Source: Trichomonas vaginalis G3 (lineage: Eukaryota > Parabasalia > Trichomonadida > Trichomonadidae). From it: a stretch of DNA of 64,000 bases. The number at the start of each line of letters is the position of its first letter. The first letter of the stretch is position 1. The position numbers were made by a program, and so were the translations under genes. This document shows positions 1 through 8,167 of this stretch, piece by piece. The DNA lies in assembly GCF_026262505.1 (NCBI RefSeq), contig NC_067205.1, forward strand, positions 248,001 through 312,000, in the 5' to 3' direction. The notes under the pieces were generated by a model, which was not told the DNA's origin, did no database searches, and was given only the letters and a program-made list of their open reading frames with translations.

Positions 1-336
1 CGTTAAAATTGTTTTCCCCGATGTTATTCATTAACGAAACTATCACCGTCAAAGTTAACGAATTCAATTCGTCGTTGATGCTTTATTTCATACACCGCTT
101 TTATCGATAGTTTTTGGCTCACCTTCTTTAGAAGCATATGAAACATTAATGAATGAATTATATGTATTCGTGATGAATTAAAATCAATGATTTTCATTAA
201 TGACCCTTTAATGATTCATTTACTGTCGAATCCCTTAAAGTAATTAATGAACTGTCATTTATGAAAGGTACACTGCAAACCGTCGAGTTTGGATCAAATG
301 CTGTAGTTGGTGCAGGAATATTAATGATATAAGTCA
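1..336. other. Degraded Maverick DNA, no intact gene
   Basis: No ORF of useful length is present. Short plus-strand coding-like stretches up to about 332 suggest the tail of a decayed structural gene. Nothing more specific can be supported. Confidence 0.4.
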
Positions 337-663
337 TTAAATCATTAAGTGACGTAAATAATGTTGTCGTTTTGATTTAATTTCTTTAGCATCTGTTATA
401 TATGGTAATTTTATTTCTGTAGTTTCTGAATTAAAGATATTCGCTAAAATGTTTTGTAAACTGTTTTGAACAGCTGTGTAAACCGTTGAATCCGGAACTC
501 TTACGATTTCACCGTCCTTAATAAAAGGCATTGCACATGGTGTAGTGCTTGGGTCAAATCTTTTTGGGTTATGATTCAACATATATTCTAATGCTTCATA
601 AACAGACCTATATACGGTTGTATTATCTTTTTCAATAATTTCACCGTCCTTTATAAACGGCAT
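337..663 (-). CDS. Repeat-containing Maverick protein of unknown function
   Basis: Not recognised as a known family. The 108-residue ORF carries the block MPFIKDGEI twice (residue 1 and about residue 45), each followed by an acidic or charged turn and a T-V-Y motif. The same frame stays open upstream to about 753, and the first repeat is preceded there by the same T-P-C lead-in seen before the second one (TPCTM and TPCAM), so the true product is longer than the ATG-started ORF. Repeated modules at about 44-residue spacing would suit a fibre or virion surface protein, but this is inference. It is part of the Maverick fossil. Confidence 0.4.
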   Translation of the reverse strand: MPFIKDGEIIEKDNTTVYRSVYEALEYMLNHNPKRFDPSTTPCAMPFIKDGEIVRVPDSTVYTAVQNSLQNILANIFNSETTEIKLPYITDAKEIKSKRQHYLRHLMI

Positions 664-840
664 AGTACATGGAGTTAAAATAGGGTCAAACTTTTCATAG
701 TCCTTCCATGTTATGTATTTCTCAGTATTTCCATCAGTATAACAATATATTTGTCAGTAAGTGTGAGAGAGTATTGACCAAAATATAAACGTTTAGCTCT
801 GTCAGCTTCATACGCATATGCAGCTATAACTCATATTTTA

Positions 841-1245
841 ATGAGTATAAAAATGTTGTTCTATTTGCAAAGTACAGACCCAAATGAATACGGGACAGTA
901 AAGCTACAAACAAACTTAGGTCTACAGAATGAGGCGCTTGCATTCAGAATGGTTGACTTCAATACTATCGCTTCATTCGTTATAACAGATGAAACAGATT
1001 TCATGGAGATTGAAATAGATGGAAAGAAGCACGAAATAAGATTTCACAATAATGTAGAATATAAGATGGAAACATTAGCTGGAGTGTTAAATGCTCTCAT
1101 AAATACTACAATAAACAAGGATAACGAAGAAAACTTAATGAATGTTAAACTTATTGCAGGAGTTTTGAAGTTCAGTTATGCGAAGGAGTTTAAGATAACA
1201 CGAATGAGTCATAGAGTACAATTGCTTTGGGAGCATACCATATGA
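841..1245 (+). CDS. Maverick capsid-associated ORF, N-terminal type
   Basis: A 134-residue beta-rich ORF with no known catalytic motif, directly followed in another frame by the ORF at 1227-1628, which ends in a penton/minor-capsid-like block. Position next to that ORF and composition suggest a virion structural protein. The region is not in a single open frame and is treated as fossil. The start sits in a T-rich TTTTAATG context rather than behind a clear host initiator. Confidence 0.4.
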   Translation: MSIKMLFYLQSTDPNEYGTVKLQTNLGLQNEALAFRMVDFNTIASFVITDETDFMEIEIDGKKHEIRFHNNVEYKMETLAGVLNALINTTINKDNEENLMNVKLIAGVLKFSYAKEFKITRMSHRVQLLWEHTI

Positions 1246-1628
1246 CATTTCCTTTGAAAAGTGTTGACAAAACGATTGAGATGAAATCTGTTCCATATGT
1301 ATGTTATGGCAATTGTTTGTACATTGAGTCTAAAATAGCTAATGTCACAGGCATTTCAGGAGTTAATAGTAAAGGTTCAGTAGAATATAAATCCTTCTGT
1401 TATGCAGTCAATTCAATGTTCATTCCAAACGTTCCTGTCATAGCAACTCATTTAGGTAAATGGGTTCGCATTAGTCCTCATAATTTGAAAGACATGCAAT
1501 TCAGACTTGTTGACTTTCAAGGAGAGCCTGTAGAACTGAAGGCACCAGCGCGAATGACTGTTGAAGTTGACTTTTTAGAAAATATTAAATGCAACAGCTT
1601 ACAAGAGAACTCAGAGCTAAAAATATAA
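1227..1628 (+). CDS. Maverick penton/minor-capsid-like ORF
   Basis: 133 residues. The C-terminal part has a pattern resembling the final beta-strands of Polinton minor-capsid proteins: W-V-R-I-S-P, then N-L-K-D-M-Q-F-R-L-V-D with G-E-P-V-E-L-K, and ending M-T-V-E-V-D-F-L. This assignment rests on pattern recognition only. It overlaps the preceding ORF by 19 bases and the following small ORF by about 40 bases, typical of compact viral gene packing. Part of the Maverick fossil. Confidence 0.45.
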   Translation: MGAYHMTFPLKSVDKTIEMKSVPYVCYGNCLYIESKIANVTGISGVNSKGSVEYKSFCYAVNSMFIPNVPVIATHLGKWVRISPHNLKDMQFRLVDFQGEPVELKAPARMTVEVDFLENIKCNSLQENSELKI

Positions 1629-1831
1629 AGTATGAATGTTATGTATTAGGTCATGAACTTTGGTTGTTGCTGTTTGATGAAACAAATGAATTAGTTATGT
1701 CAGTCAAGAGAACAGAAAAATATTGTGTTAGTGAAAACTGCACCAAGTCAATAAGATTAGGTTTGCATTATGAAGATGAGTTCGATACTGTTGAAGAAGT
1801 TTTGGATAGATATTACAAATTGCTAACTTGA
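1589..1831 (+). CDS. Small Maverick ORF, unknown
   Basis: 80 residues, not recognised. Mildly acidic C-terminus with an E-V-L-D-R-Y-Y pattern; no membrane segment or metal-binding motif. It overlaps the end of the penton-like ORF in another frame, and is followed by about 100 bases of non-coding DNA before a convergent minus-strand ORF. Probably a Maverick accessory gene. Confidence 0.35.
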   Translation: MQQLTRELRAKNIKYECYVLGHELWLLLFDETNELVMSVKRTEKYCVSENCTKSIRLGLHYEDEFDTVEEVLDRYYKLLT

Positions 1832-1929
1832 AATTTTTTTTGACTGACGGCGCAAAGCGCCAAGATGGGCTCAAAGAGCCCTCCTGACTGCTTTAATTTA
1901 CTAAAACATATTTCAAACAAAGCTTATAG

Positions 1930-2508
1930 TCAGTAGATAGTTTTGTATATTCTCGTCGAATATTTATACTTAAACTCAACTCCTGTAGTTCCTGGTGTTT
2001 CAATGATGCGGATGTTACCTATTTTCATGAATAGTGGCGTTTGACCACAGCATTCGATTTCAGGGTCGAGATAGTCAATGACACATTGTTTCCCTGTTAT
2101 TCGTGAGATAGCATTTTCAAGGTCCTCCTTTGTTAGAATTATTTGGTTCTTGCTTATAAGATTTGTCAAAAGCTTCTTATCGTCTTTGAGTAAAATTGTT
2201 TGGTATAACTGAAGAAGGTAATGGTCTACGTTATCTGAAGGATTTGTTTGAACATTTGTGTAAGGGTTGTCGTTGGCTTCTCTTGAAAGAATTTGGTCCA
2301 GTGGTGGATACTCTAACTTAACATCTGATGTAGCGTTAGCGTTTGAAGCTGAGTTTAAATTCACGGATTTCAGCTCTGGTTCTGGTTCTTTCAAACACTC
2401 TGAACTATAGTTCTTTATGACAATATTGTTTGTCGTTCGTGAGTCAACATTTGATGTTGGTTCAATTGGAACATTAACGGCACCAGCTAAGATGGATTTG
2501 CTTCTCAT
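1930..2508 (-). CDS. Maverick ORF of unknown function, 192 aa
   Basis: Not recognised. The first ~90 residues are Asn/Ser/Pro-rich and likely disordered. The second half looks folded, with a hydrophobic pattern and a Cys pair near E-C-C-G-Q-T. It is convergent with the plus-strand small ORF ending at 1831, and its start faces the plus-strand ORF at 2541, giving a divergent promoter of about 30 bases that contains T-rich and TATAT sequence. Length and two-part organisation would suit a virion or packaging accessory protein, but no function is claimed. Confidence 0.4.
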   Translation of the reverse strand: MRSKSILAGAVNVPIEPTSNVDSRTTNNIVIKNYSSECLKEPEPELKSVNLNSASNANATSDVKLEYPPLDQILSREANDNPYTNVQTNPSDNVDHYLLQLYQTILLKDDKKLLTNLISKNQIILTKEDLENAISRITGKQCVIDYLDPEIECCGQTPLFMKIGNIRIIETPGTTGVEFKYKYSTRIYKTIY

Positions 2509-2540
2509 TTCATATAGAATAAAAACCTTTTATATATGAA

Positions 2541-2675
2541 ATGAACAATATACTCGACAAGGGTTTGAATGTAAAGCTAACGAATGAAAATATTGTTGAA
2601 TTCACTGAGACAGGAGCTGTGTATAAAGATGTAGAACTACTGAACAAAAGAGCTAAGGGAAAAGCAGGAACATGA
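2541..2675 (+). CDS. Very small Maverick ORF, 44 aa
   Basis: Starts at the ATG in the divergent spacer (2541) and runs 44 codons with a Lys-rich end (N-K-R-A-K-G-K-A). Its stop overlaps the ATG of the next ORF as ATGA at 2672-2675, the kind of coupling seen in compact viral genomes. No family is recognised, and the short length keeps confidence modest. Confidence 0.35.
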   Translation: MNNILDKGLNVKLTNENIVEFTETGAVYKDVELLNKRAKGKAGT

Positions 2676-2932
2676 ACAAAGGGTGGAAGCCTATAAAAAT
2701 TTATGTCAATGATGGCTCAGGAGGTTCAAACATAAAGTATGCAGAAAGTTATAGAGTTTATGCTCTCAAAGGTGAAAAGCCTTCATTTAAGAACAGCTAT
2801 TCTAACGCATATCCTCAAAAGCTAACGGATGGGGAAGTGGATGATATGAATGACAGCAAAAATATTAACAGAAATGGCGACAGAGATGCATGGAATTTGT
2901 TTACCATCAGTCAATTGAAGGTTAAACTTTAA
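2672..2932 (+). CDS. Small Maverick ORF, 86 aa
   Basis: 86 residues starting at the ATGA overlap with the upstream 44-codon ORF. Rich in Lys, Asp, Asn and Ser; no known motif. It ends next to the 3' end of the minus-strand ATPase region. Probably one of the short accessory genes of the Maverick; function unknown. Confidence 0.35.
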   Translation: MNKGWKPIKIYVNDGSGGSNIKYAESYRVYALKGEKPSFKNSYSNAYPQKLTDGEVDDMNDSKNINRNGDRDAWNLFTISQLKVKL

Positions 2933-2937
2933 AACAA

Positions 2938-3809
2938 TGTTGGTCGTTCCCATGGAATATTTTTGACTTTAATGGTATTAGTCATGATATGAATCTCAAG
3001 GTATGAACGAGGAGAAATGAGAGACTTATATGCTTCCCAAATTTCTTCAAAAGGTAATGTTATACCTGACTGTTTCCAAATGAGTTCAATATCATAACGT
3101 GAGAAACCTTGAAAGATAACGAAGTCAGTTATGAGACGTTTTATGTTTAAAGCAAGAAACCCATGTTTGCATAAGTATTGCTACAGTTAAGTGGTAATGT
3201 CTGACTTTAGTAATGATGTTAGCTAATGGTGAGTCAGGCTTTGACACTAAACCTTTTCCAGCGAAGTCGTCACAAACGAGCAAGTGTTTGAAGGATATTT
3301 TTGAAGGGGTATTTTGAAAGTTTTGATAGAATGTAGTTTGTCAGTCGTTTCATATCGTAAACTCCTGAGTACTGACGTAAGTGGTGTTTGTCAATAATTC
3401 TTTCCATCTCCTCGAAGTCTTTTGCATTCCTGACTGTATGAACTCTACGATGGCATAATATTTTCTCTACGTCGAATGTAACGTTGAAGAAATTCAATGA
3501 GTTCGCTATCTGGAACTTTAACGACAGAGCTTGAACTTTTGACATAAATGTTTTCGCTGTTGAGTCCATAGAGTCTGAAGTTGCTGATATAATGATTTGG
3601 TCATAATATGAGTCATTTCCTAAACGCTCTGTTATGAGTATATGACGAATGAGGTTAAATGTCTTTCCTGACCCCATCTTTCCACAATAGAAATACACAC
3701 CATTTGAACAGAACTCATAATCTTTGCTGAAAGGAAGAATAAGAGAAGAGTTAAGTTTGTCTGTAGTTTCATTCATGTCTTCATCTACGTCATGTATTAA
3801 ATGCTTCAT
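2938..3809 (-). pseudogene. Maverick DNA-packaging ATPase (FtsK/HerA type), fossil
   Basis: The N-terminal part (ORF 3270-3809) has a P-loop, G-K-M-G-S-G-K-T, in the context F-Y-C-G-K-M-G-S-G-K-T-F-N, about 50 residues from the start. This matches the A32-like packaging ATPases of Polintons and nucleocytoplasmic viruses, which pump DNA into capsids. Coding similarity continues downstream on the same strand to about 2938, including a hydrophobic strand ending in two Asp residues that fits a Walker B site (around 3270). The gene is broken and treated as a fossil; it is the most diagnostic gene of the left-hand element. Confidence 0.65.
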
Positions 3810-3825
3810 TTTATCTCCATTAAAA

Positions 3826-4038
3826 ATGCAAGTCAGAAATATTCAGAACATAGCACCGAGTCTAACTGACAAGAGTATAAAGATATACTATGAACATGTT
3901 ATGATGAAACCAACCAAAATTCAAGAAAGTCAGTATACTTATGAATATCCAAGACACTGGGTAGAGTATGTAGGAGGTGAGAAAGCTATTGAAATCAGAC
4001 AGTTCGAAGTATTCCAGCAGGAAGAACAATATTATTGA
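3826..4038 (+). CDS. Small Maverick ORF, 70 aa
   Basis: The ATG at 3826 is preferred over longer in-frame extensions, because those would overlap the start of the divergent ATPase gene. About 70 residues, Tyr- and Glu-rich, with W-V-E-Y-V-G-G near the centre. Not recognised. It opens a plus-strand run of small ORFs that continues to 5458. Confidence 0.35.
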   Translation: MQVRNIQNIAPSLTDKSIKIYYEHVMMKPTKIQESQYTYEYPRHWVEYVGGEKAIEIRQFEVFQQEEQYY

Positions 4039-4129
4039 AGAACTTTAATGTTTTGAGGTATAATGATGAAACAAAGAAGCAAGATAGTTTCCCTGTTGCT
4101 GTGTATGTAACTTAGATACAGGAGATGAC

Positions 4130-4705
4130 ATGAAAGTTTTTAATACAAAGCTTCAAACGGTAGTGAGAGAACAACTGACTGCGGAAGGACATCCATTGCC
4201 TTCAGAAGTTACCATAGCATATAATTTTGAAACAAACTCAATAGATTTTAAAGTCATCTCTGCAAAGAAGTCAGGTTTTACATTTAATGAAGCAGATGTC
4301 TATTCGAATGAAAACTTCAAAGCTATTGCATGGTTAGATAATGACGATTGCTTTAAGAAAATATTTAAATTCAGTGACTCAACGATGTCAATAGATGACC
4401 TTCGTGGAATGTTACCATCGACGTTTACAGTAGAAGGTTCAGCAGGATTGCTTACAAGATTGTCAATTGGTGGTATTTGGTCTCGTGAGAACATTGTTAT
4501 AAAATCCAGTATAAGTGAATTTGCTGAAGAATCTATATTATGTCTTTCAAACTACATGTATTCGCCGCCGAAGCATTATAGTATAACAAACTTTGTCAGT
4601 AAGTTTAACATAAGACTTGTCGAACCTTCTTCAATGAAAGATGTTGTGCTACCTAAAGATGGAAAGGATGGACTCATTATTGAGATGATTTTAATAGCAT
4701 ATTAA
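4130..4705 (+). CDS. Maverick virion-type ORF, 191 aa
   Basis: Not recognised by family. 191 residues, alternating hydrophobic beta-strand-like segments, no catalytic motif. It is first in a chain of three ORFs separated by zero bases (stop 4703-4705, next ATG 4706; stop 4928-4930, next ATG 4931). Such packing suggests co-transcribed structural genes of the Maverick; a capsid or cement role is inference. Confidence 0.4.
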   Translation: MKVFNTKLQTVVREQLTAEGHPLPSEVTIAYNFETNSIDFKVISAKKSGFTFNEADVYSNENFKAIAWLDNDDCFKKIFKFSDSTMSIDDLRGMLPSTFTVEGSAGLLTRLSIGGIWSRENIVIKSSISEFAEESILCLSNYMYSPPKHYSITNFVSKFNIRLVEPSSMKDVVLPKDGKDGLIIEMILIAY

Positions 4706-4930
4706 ATGAGCTTGTTCTTGAAGGTCATTCATGATGAAATAACTGTTGTAGAAGATGTTAGCAATTGTTCAGACATTTTGAAGCGTATAGATGAGATAAG
4801 AAAGAAGTTAGATAGACCGCAAAGTGGTGAGGGCGAAGCCCGTGAGAACGCTTATGTTTCATTGACTTTCTCCAGTAACGAGAACTTTTATGAGATAATA
4901 TTGAAGAGAGATGATTTTAATATGGTGTAA
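4706..4930 (+). CDS. Small Maverick ORF, 74 aa
   Basis: Begins directly after the previous stop, forming TAAATG, and ends directly before the next ATG in the same way. 74 residues, mixed charged, with a central G-E-G-E-A-R stretch. No known domain. Exact head-to-tail packing on both sides is the main evidence that it is a real gene. Confidence 0.4.
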   Translation: MSLFLKVIHDEITVVEDVSNCSDILKRIDEIRKKLDRPQSGEGEARENAYVSLTFSSNENFYEIILKRDDFNMV

Positions 4931-5458
4931 ATGGTAGCTTGGGCAGCTTTAGGCGCAATGGGAACAAAAGCATTAGCATTTGGAGCAAAAGCACTTGGAG
5001 CTTATGACGCAGTAAATAAAATGAGTGGAGGAAGGGTTTCGAAGACATTAGATGCAAATAAAGGGAAGATTGGAGGCTGGGTTGCAAAGAAGTTAAGATT
5101 AAATAAAATAGGGCTCATAAATAAAGCATCCAATTTGGTTGCGACTGAGTCAGAAAATGCTTTAGGAAAGGACGATGAGTTTGCAAAACACGCAAAAGAC
5201 TTTAATGACCAGATGAAAGGTGAAACAATGCATTTAAATAGAGTCGATGGAACTAAAGAAAATGTTTCTTCTCCACCAGTAGTTCTTCCGTATGGTCCCT
5301 ATGGAATGTATGGAAACCCTTACGAAAGACCATTTGACCCATTGACTGGTGGAAGTAATTGGTATCATTATGGACGAAGAAGAAAGACAGTCAAGTTGGA
5401 GACAGACGTGAAGAAAGCAACTAAAAAGAAACCAAGGAAGAGAGTTATAAAGCAATGA
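4931..5458 (+). CDS. Basic, Gly/Ala-rich Maverick virion-type protein, 175 aa
   Basis: The first ~45 residues are Gly/Ala-rich and hydrophobic (A-L-G-A-M-G-T-K-A-L-A-F-G-A-K), possibly amphipathic helices. The middle is Pro/Tyr/Gly-rich, and the C-terminus is very basic (K-K-A-T-K-K-K-P-R-K-R-V). A membrane-active N-terminus plus a basic tail resembles minor capsid/core proteins of adenovirus-like viruses. That is analogy, not homology. Start and stop are clear, and the upstream stop abuts the ATG. Confidence 0.4.
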   Translation: MVAWAALGAMGTKALAFGAKALGAYDAVNKMSGGRVSKTLDANKGKIGGWVAKKLRLNKIGLINKASNLVATESENALGKDDEFAKHAKDFNDQMKGETMHLNRVDGTKENVSSPPVVLPYGPYGMYGNPYERPFDPLTGGSNWYHYGRRRKTVKLETDVKKATKKKPRKRVIKQ

Positions 5459-5491
5459 ATTCAACAGGGTGAAAAAACAGGTGAAAAAAGA

Positions 5492-5505
5492 GGTGAGATC
5501 TCACC
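5492..5505. repeat. 14-bp perfect palindrome after the Maverick gene run
   Basis: GGTGAGATCTCACC lies 34 bases after the stop of the basic virion-type ORF and is flanked by further GGTGA and TCACC words (5468-5514). It could form a small hairpin; a role as a transcript end or protein site is speculative. Confidence 0.4.
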
Positions 5506-5614
5506 ACTTCACCTAAATTTATTTTTGTGCTATGTTTTCATACGTGTGAGGGTGGTGATATCATTAATTTTTAAGTTTATTTTTATTTTACTGAAAATTT
5601 TTATTTGGATGTAA

Positions 5615-5898
5615 ATGACAGAACAAAAGCAACTCATACAAATCGAAAAATATAACAAACATACATTTAAACATTTATTCTTCCTTCCTGAGCATAACAT
5701 GTTCTTTCCAATACATCCGAGACCAGTTGATTTTCATTGACTGTGTATAAAGATAGAAATAGTTATATCATTAAACCATACGATGACGAAGGTAAGTTAT
5801 GTAAATTGTACGTTAAGAAGTTAGAGAAAGTTTATGGCTTCAAGTATGACTACAATAGGGTTAACACTGATGATGAAGATATTGAGGAAAATTTATGA
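5615..5898 (+). pseudogene. Remnant of a Maverick coding region
   Basis: Two short coding-like stretches follow each other on the plus strand, the first starting at an ATG in a GTAAATGA context. Lys/Tyr-rich composition resembles the surrounding Maverick ORFs. No family assigned; treated as fossil. Confidence 0.3.
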
Positions 5899-5965
5899 GA
5901 ACATTAGTGAAGTCGTTAGTGAGAACGATAGTGAGAACGTTTATTTTTTACATTAGTGAGTTCGT
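5888..5965 (+). repeat. Degenerate short tandem repeats (GTTAGTGA-type)
   Basis: Repeated words of the form TTAGTGAAGT or TAGTGAGAACG occur five to six times in about 80 bases at the right side of the Maverick fossil. Polinton ends often carry short repeats, but the matching left end is outside the window. Confidence 0.4.
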
Positions 5966-6078
5966 TAGTGAAGTGAAGTGGGTGGTGGTTTTGTAAATAT
6001 TTAAGGTTAAGTTAGTGTTGTCGTTTGTGTTGTAAAATATACGTTAACGGTTTTGTAAAGTGTCAAATTCACATATAA

Positions 6079-6111
6079 TGGGTAAGGAGGCGCGCAGTGC
6101 CTCCGTACCCA
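6079..6111 (+). repeat. GC-rich hairpin at the start of the integrase-bearing segment
   Basis: TGGGTA-A-GGAGGC, loop GCGCAGT, GCCTCC-G-TACCCA: 12 paired bases with one opposed mismatch. It marks an abrupt change from about 30% to about 50% GC and may be part of an element terminus. Confidence 0.55.
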
Positions 6112-6155
6112 ACTAACCCATACTAACTGTCCTAGCGTGTATACAAATACCAGAT

Positions 6156-6576
6156 ATGCTGGCAGCGACGACAGCGAACGTTGCGGCTTCCGCCTTCATT
6201 GAATTTGGCGCCCCTTATTGTTTCTGGACCGACAACGGTTCAGAAAATAGGGGCGCCTTTCAAGATCTACTTGATCTTGGGGGCGGCCAATGGCGGCATA
6301 CAGACTCTCATTCTCCCTACCAAAATGGGAAGATTGAGAGATTCTGGCCGACATTGGAGCGCTGCCAAAGCATTCAGGCTATTCCTGCCTTTATTTGGGA
6401 GTACAATAATAACACACCGCATGAAGATCTCCCAATTAATCATTAACTGGAACAAATTACACGCCAAATCAAATGTATCAGCTGAAACCGAAATACACAA
6501 ATGCAGATACAGAAAGGTTGTGGCAAATATGGATACAGATACAGGCATGACCGCTGTTGACACATTCACAGCGTAA
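6156..6576 (+). pseudogene. DDE (rve-type) integrase/transposase fragment
   Basis: The ORF at 6156-6446 shows the central and C-terminal core of a retroviral-type integrase: F-W-T-D-N-G-S-E-N-R-G carries the second catalytic Asp, and S-P-Y-Q-N-G-K-I-E-R-F-W carries the catalytic Glu. The first Asp region is not recognisable. Further coding similarity reaches the stop at 6574-6576. The fragment is broken and may derive from a Maverick/Polinton or another DDE element, so it is treated as fossil. GC content is clearly higher than in all neighbours. Confidence 0.6.
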
Positions 6577-7689
6577 TAATAAACATAATTTTTTAATTTC
6601 ATTTTTAACAAGTTTTTTTAAATGTATGTAATGAATAATTCATTAGAATATGATAATGCACATTGTAACAGAATAGAACAATCACCAATTTTTTTTTGAA
6701 ATTATAAAATAAAAGTAAAAGTATAAAGTAATCTAACCAAAAAAGATATTTAAAAGAATTTTGGAAAAAAACAGAATAAGGATAATGATATTATTTTAGA
6801 TACACAATCGATGTACTGAAGAATAATCCGGTAAAATGATGATATAAAATTAGATTATTTTACAAGTAGCTAAAAGAATAAAACTATAATATAAAATAAA
6901 TGAAGTTTAATGAAACAATAAAGGTTAAATAAATAATAAAGATTTTTATTTTATATCAGTATTGAGAAGAAGTAACAGCTGACACTTGGTAGACAACTTC
7001 TTTATGTCTAGAAAATTCTATCTTGCTTTTATTTTTTTCTCGCTGTGAAACGTATTCGGTCATTTTTTAAAAATTAATTTTTTGTTAGAGATAAGAGCTA
7101 AAACTTTGCAGACAACTCCCCCATGTCTAGCAAATTTAACATTCGTCTCCATTTTTATATATTTGGTTTAGAATGTTCGAAAATGCGTAATATGGTCATT
7201 AATATTAATTGAAAAGAACCTTGAATTAATTCAATCTGATCTCACAAAATATTTTAAATTACAAACTTCGTAGTTTGAATAGATAATTAGTATTAAACTC
7301 AAATAACTAGTTTATTTTTGAATAAAAATAATTTGAATTTATTCAATTTTGTGAATTTTCCTTCAAAAATCAAGTTTAAATATCTTATTTACCATATAAT
7401 TATAAATACAATGAAACATATTCGAAATTGAAAAGAATGACTTTTTCTGTTCTTTCAATCATTCAATTTGAATTTTGCAATATTGGATTTCCCATTAAAT
7501 AGCTATTAAAAACAACAAGCAATTTAACTTACATTCAAATTTATTTGTGTTATATTCAATCTTCTCAAAACTTATAATTTTCGGCTATAGCATGATTATA
7601 TGCTATATAATATAATAAACCTATAATAGTATCATTCTTTCAATTATTTGAAGAGAAAACCGAAAAAAATCTATTTTCGGTCTATAACA
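6469..7689 (+). repeat. 1.2-kb interspersed repeat, copy 1
   Basis: Nearly identical to 22102-23328 in the same orientation. It starts inside the last ~35 codons of the integrase-like frame and continues through about 1.1 kb of AT-rich non-coding DNA, ending at TCTATAAC in both copies. Two similar stem-loops (6990-7010 and 7110-7128), a TATAGCAT dyad and a terminal ACCGAAAA/TTTTCGGT hairpin just before the end are conserved. It probably is the 3' portion of a transposable element. This stretch holds no gene. Confidence 0.75.
6990..7128. repeat. Twin stem-loops with related sequence
   Basis: TAGACA/TGTCTA with loop ACTTCTTTA (6990-7010) and AGACA/TGTCT with loop ACTCCCCCA (7110-7128). Flanking bases are also similar, so the second hairpin looks like an internal duplicate of the first. 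Both are retained in the second copy of the repeat near 22627-22647 and downstream. Confidence 0.5.
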
Positions 7690-8159
7690 ATGGCCAAAAG
7701 ATAACGTCAATTTTACTAGAAACCATTCACTCTTTAAGTGCTTTCATATGTAAATAGTTAAGCAAATGCGTGTATCACATTTAAATTATAAAAAGCTAAT
7801 CCTGTCATATCAAATCTTAGATAAACTCGAAACTGATGAATAATTTTGATGTATAATTGCTTTATACCAGACGTATATACCATTTCACTTTCGGCCAATG
7901 TATTTCAAGCCACTTCAAGGAAAAAAACTTAACGTCATTATATAACTTTTTTACGAAATTTTTCAGATTTTAATACCCACACTATATTTATTAATTCGGA
8001 AAATAGACAATTTTATGACTTTTCATTAAAATTGTGAAAAATGTTCGGTTATTGATTTTATTACGAGTTACAAATTGCTATTTATCATATTGTTATCCGA
8101 AATCATGAGAAAAATTTTCTGAAATATAAAAACTAACTCATTTTTGTGAGTACTATCAA
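7690..8159. other. Intergenic, no gene seen
   Basis: AT-rich spacer between the 1.2-kb repeat and the cyclin gene. No ORF, RNA gene or repeat could be supported. Confidence 0.5.
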
Positions 8160-8164
8160 TCATT
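8160..8164 (+). promoter_or_regulatory. Initiator (Inr) of the cyclin gene
   Basis: TCATT ends four bases before the ATG at 8168 and fits the trichomonad initiator TCA-Py-A/T; a second TCAAT lies just upstream. Confidence 0.5.
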
Positions 8165-8167
8165 CAA

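Larger units (their letters stand above)
1..6070. mobile_element. Maverick/Polinton fossil, partial
   Basis: A cluster of short, tightly packed ORFs on both strands includes a packaging-ATPase-like region, capsid-associated ORFs and several small virion-type ORFs, a set characteristic of Maverick/Polinton elements, which are abundant in trichomonads. The left edge lies outside the window, so only part is visible. PolB and integrase genes for this copy are not seen here. The element is clearly broken, with several disrupted genes. No terminal inverted repeat pair can be demonstrated because only one side is present. The right limit is placed near 6070, just before a GC-rich integrase fragment. 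The age looks moderate: several ORFs are still open. Confidence 0.7.

Noticed and set aside
7640-7689. Helitron 3' end (hairpin before the end of the 1.2-kb repeat)
   Set aside because: The terminal hairpin is followed by CTATAAC rather than CTRR, and no Rep/helicase is associated.
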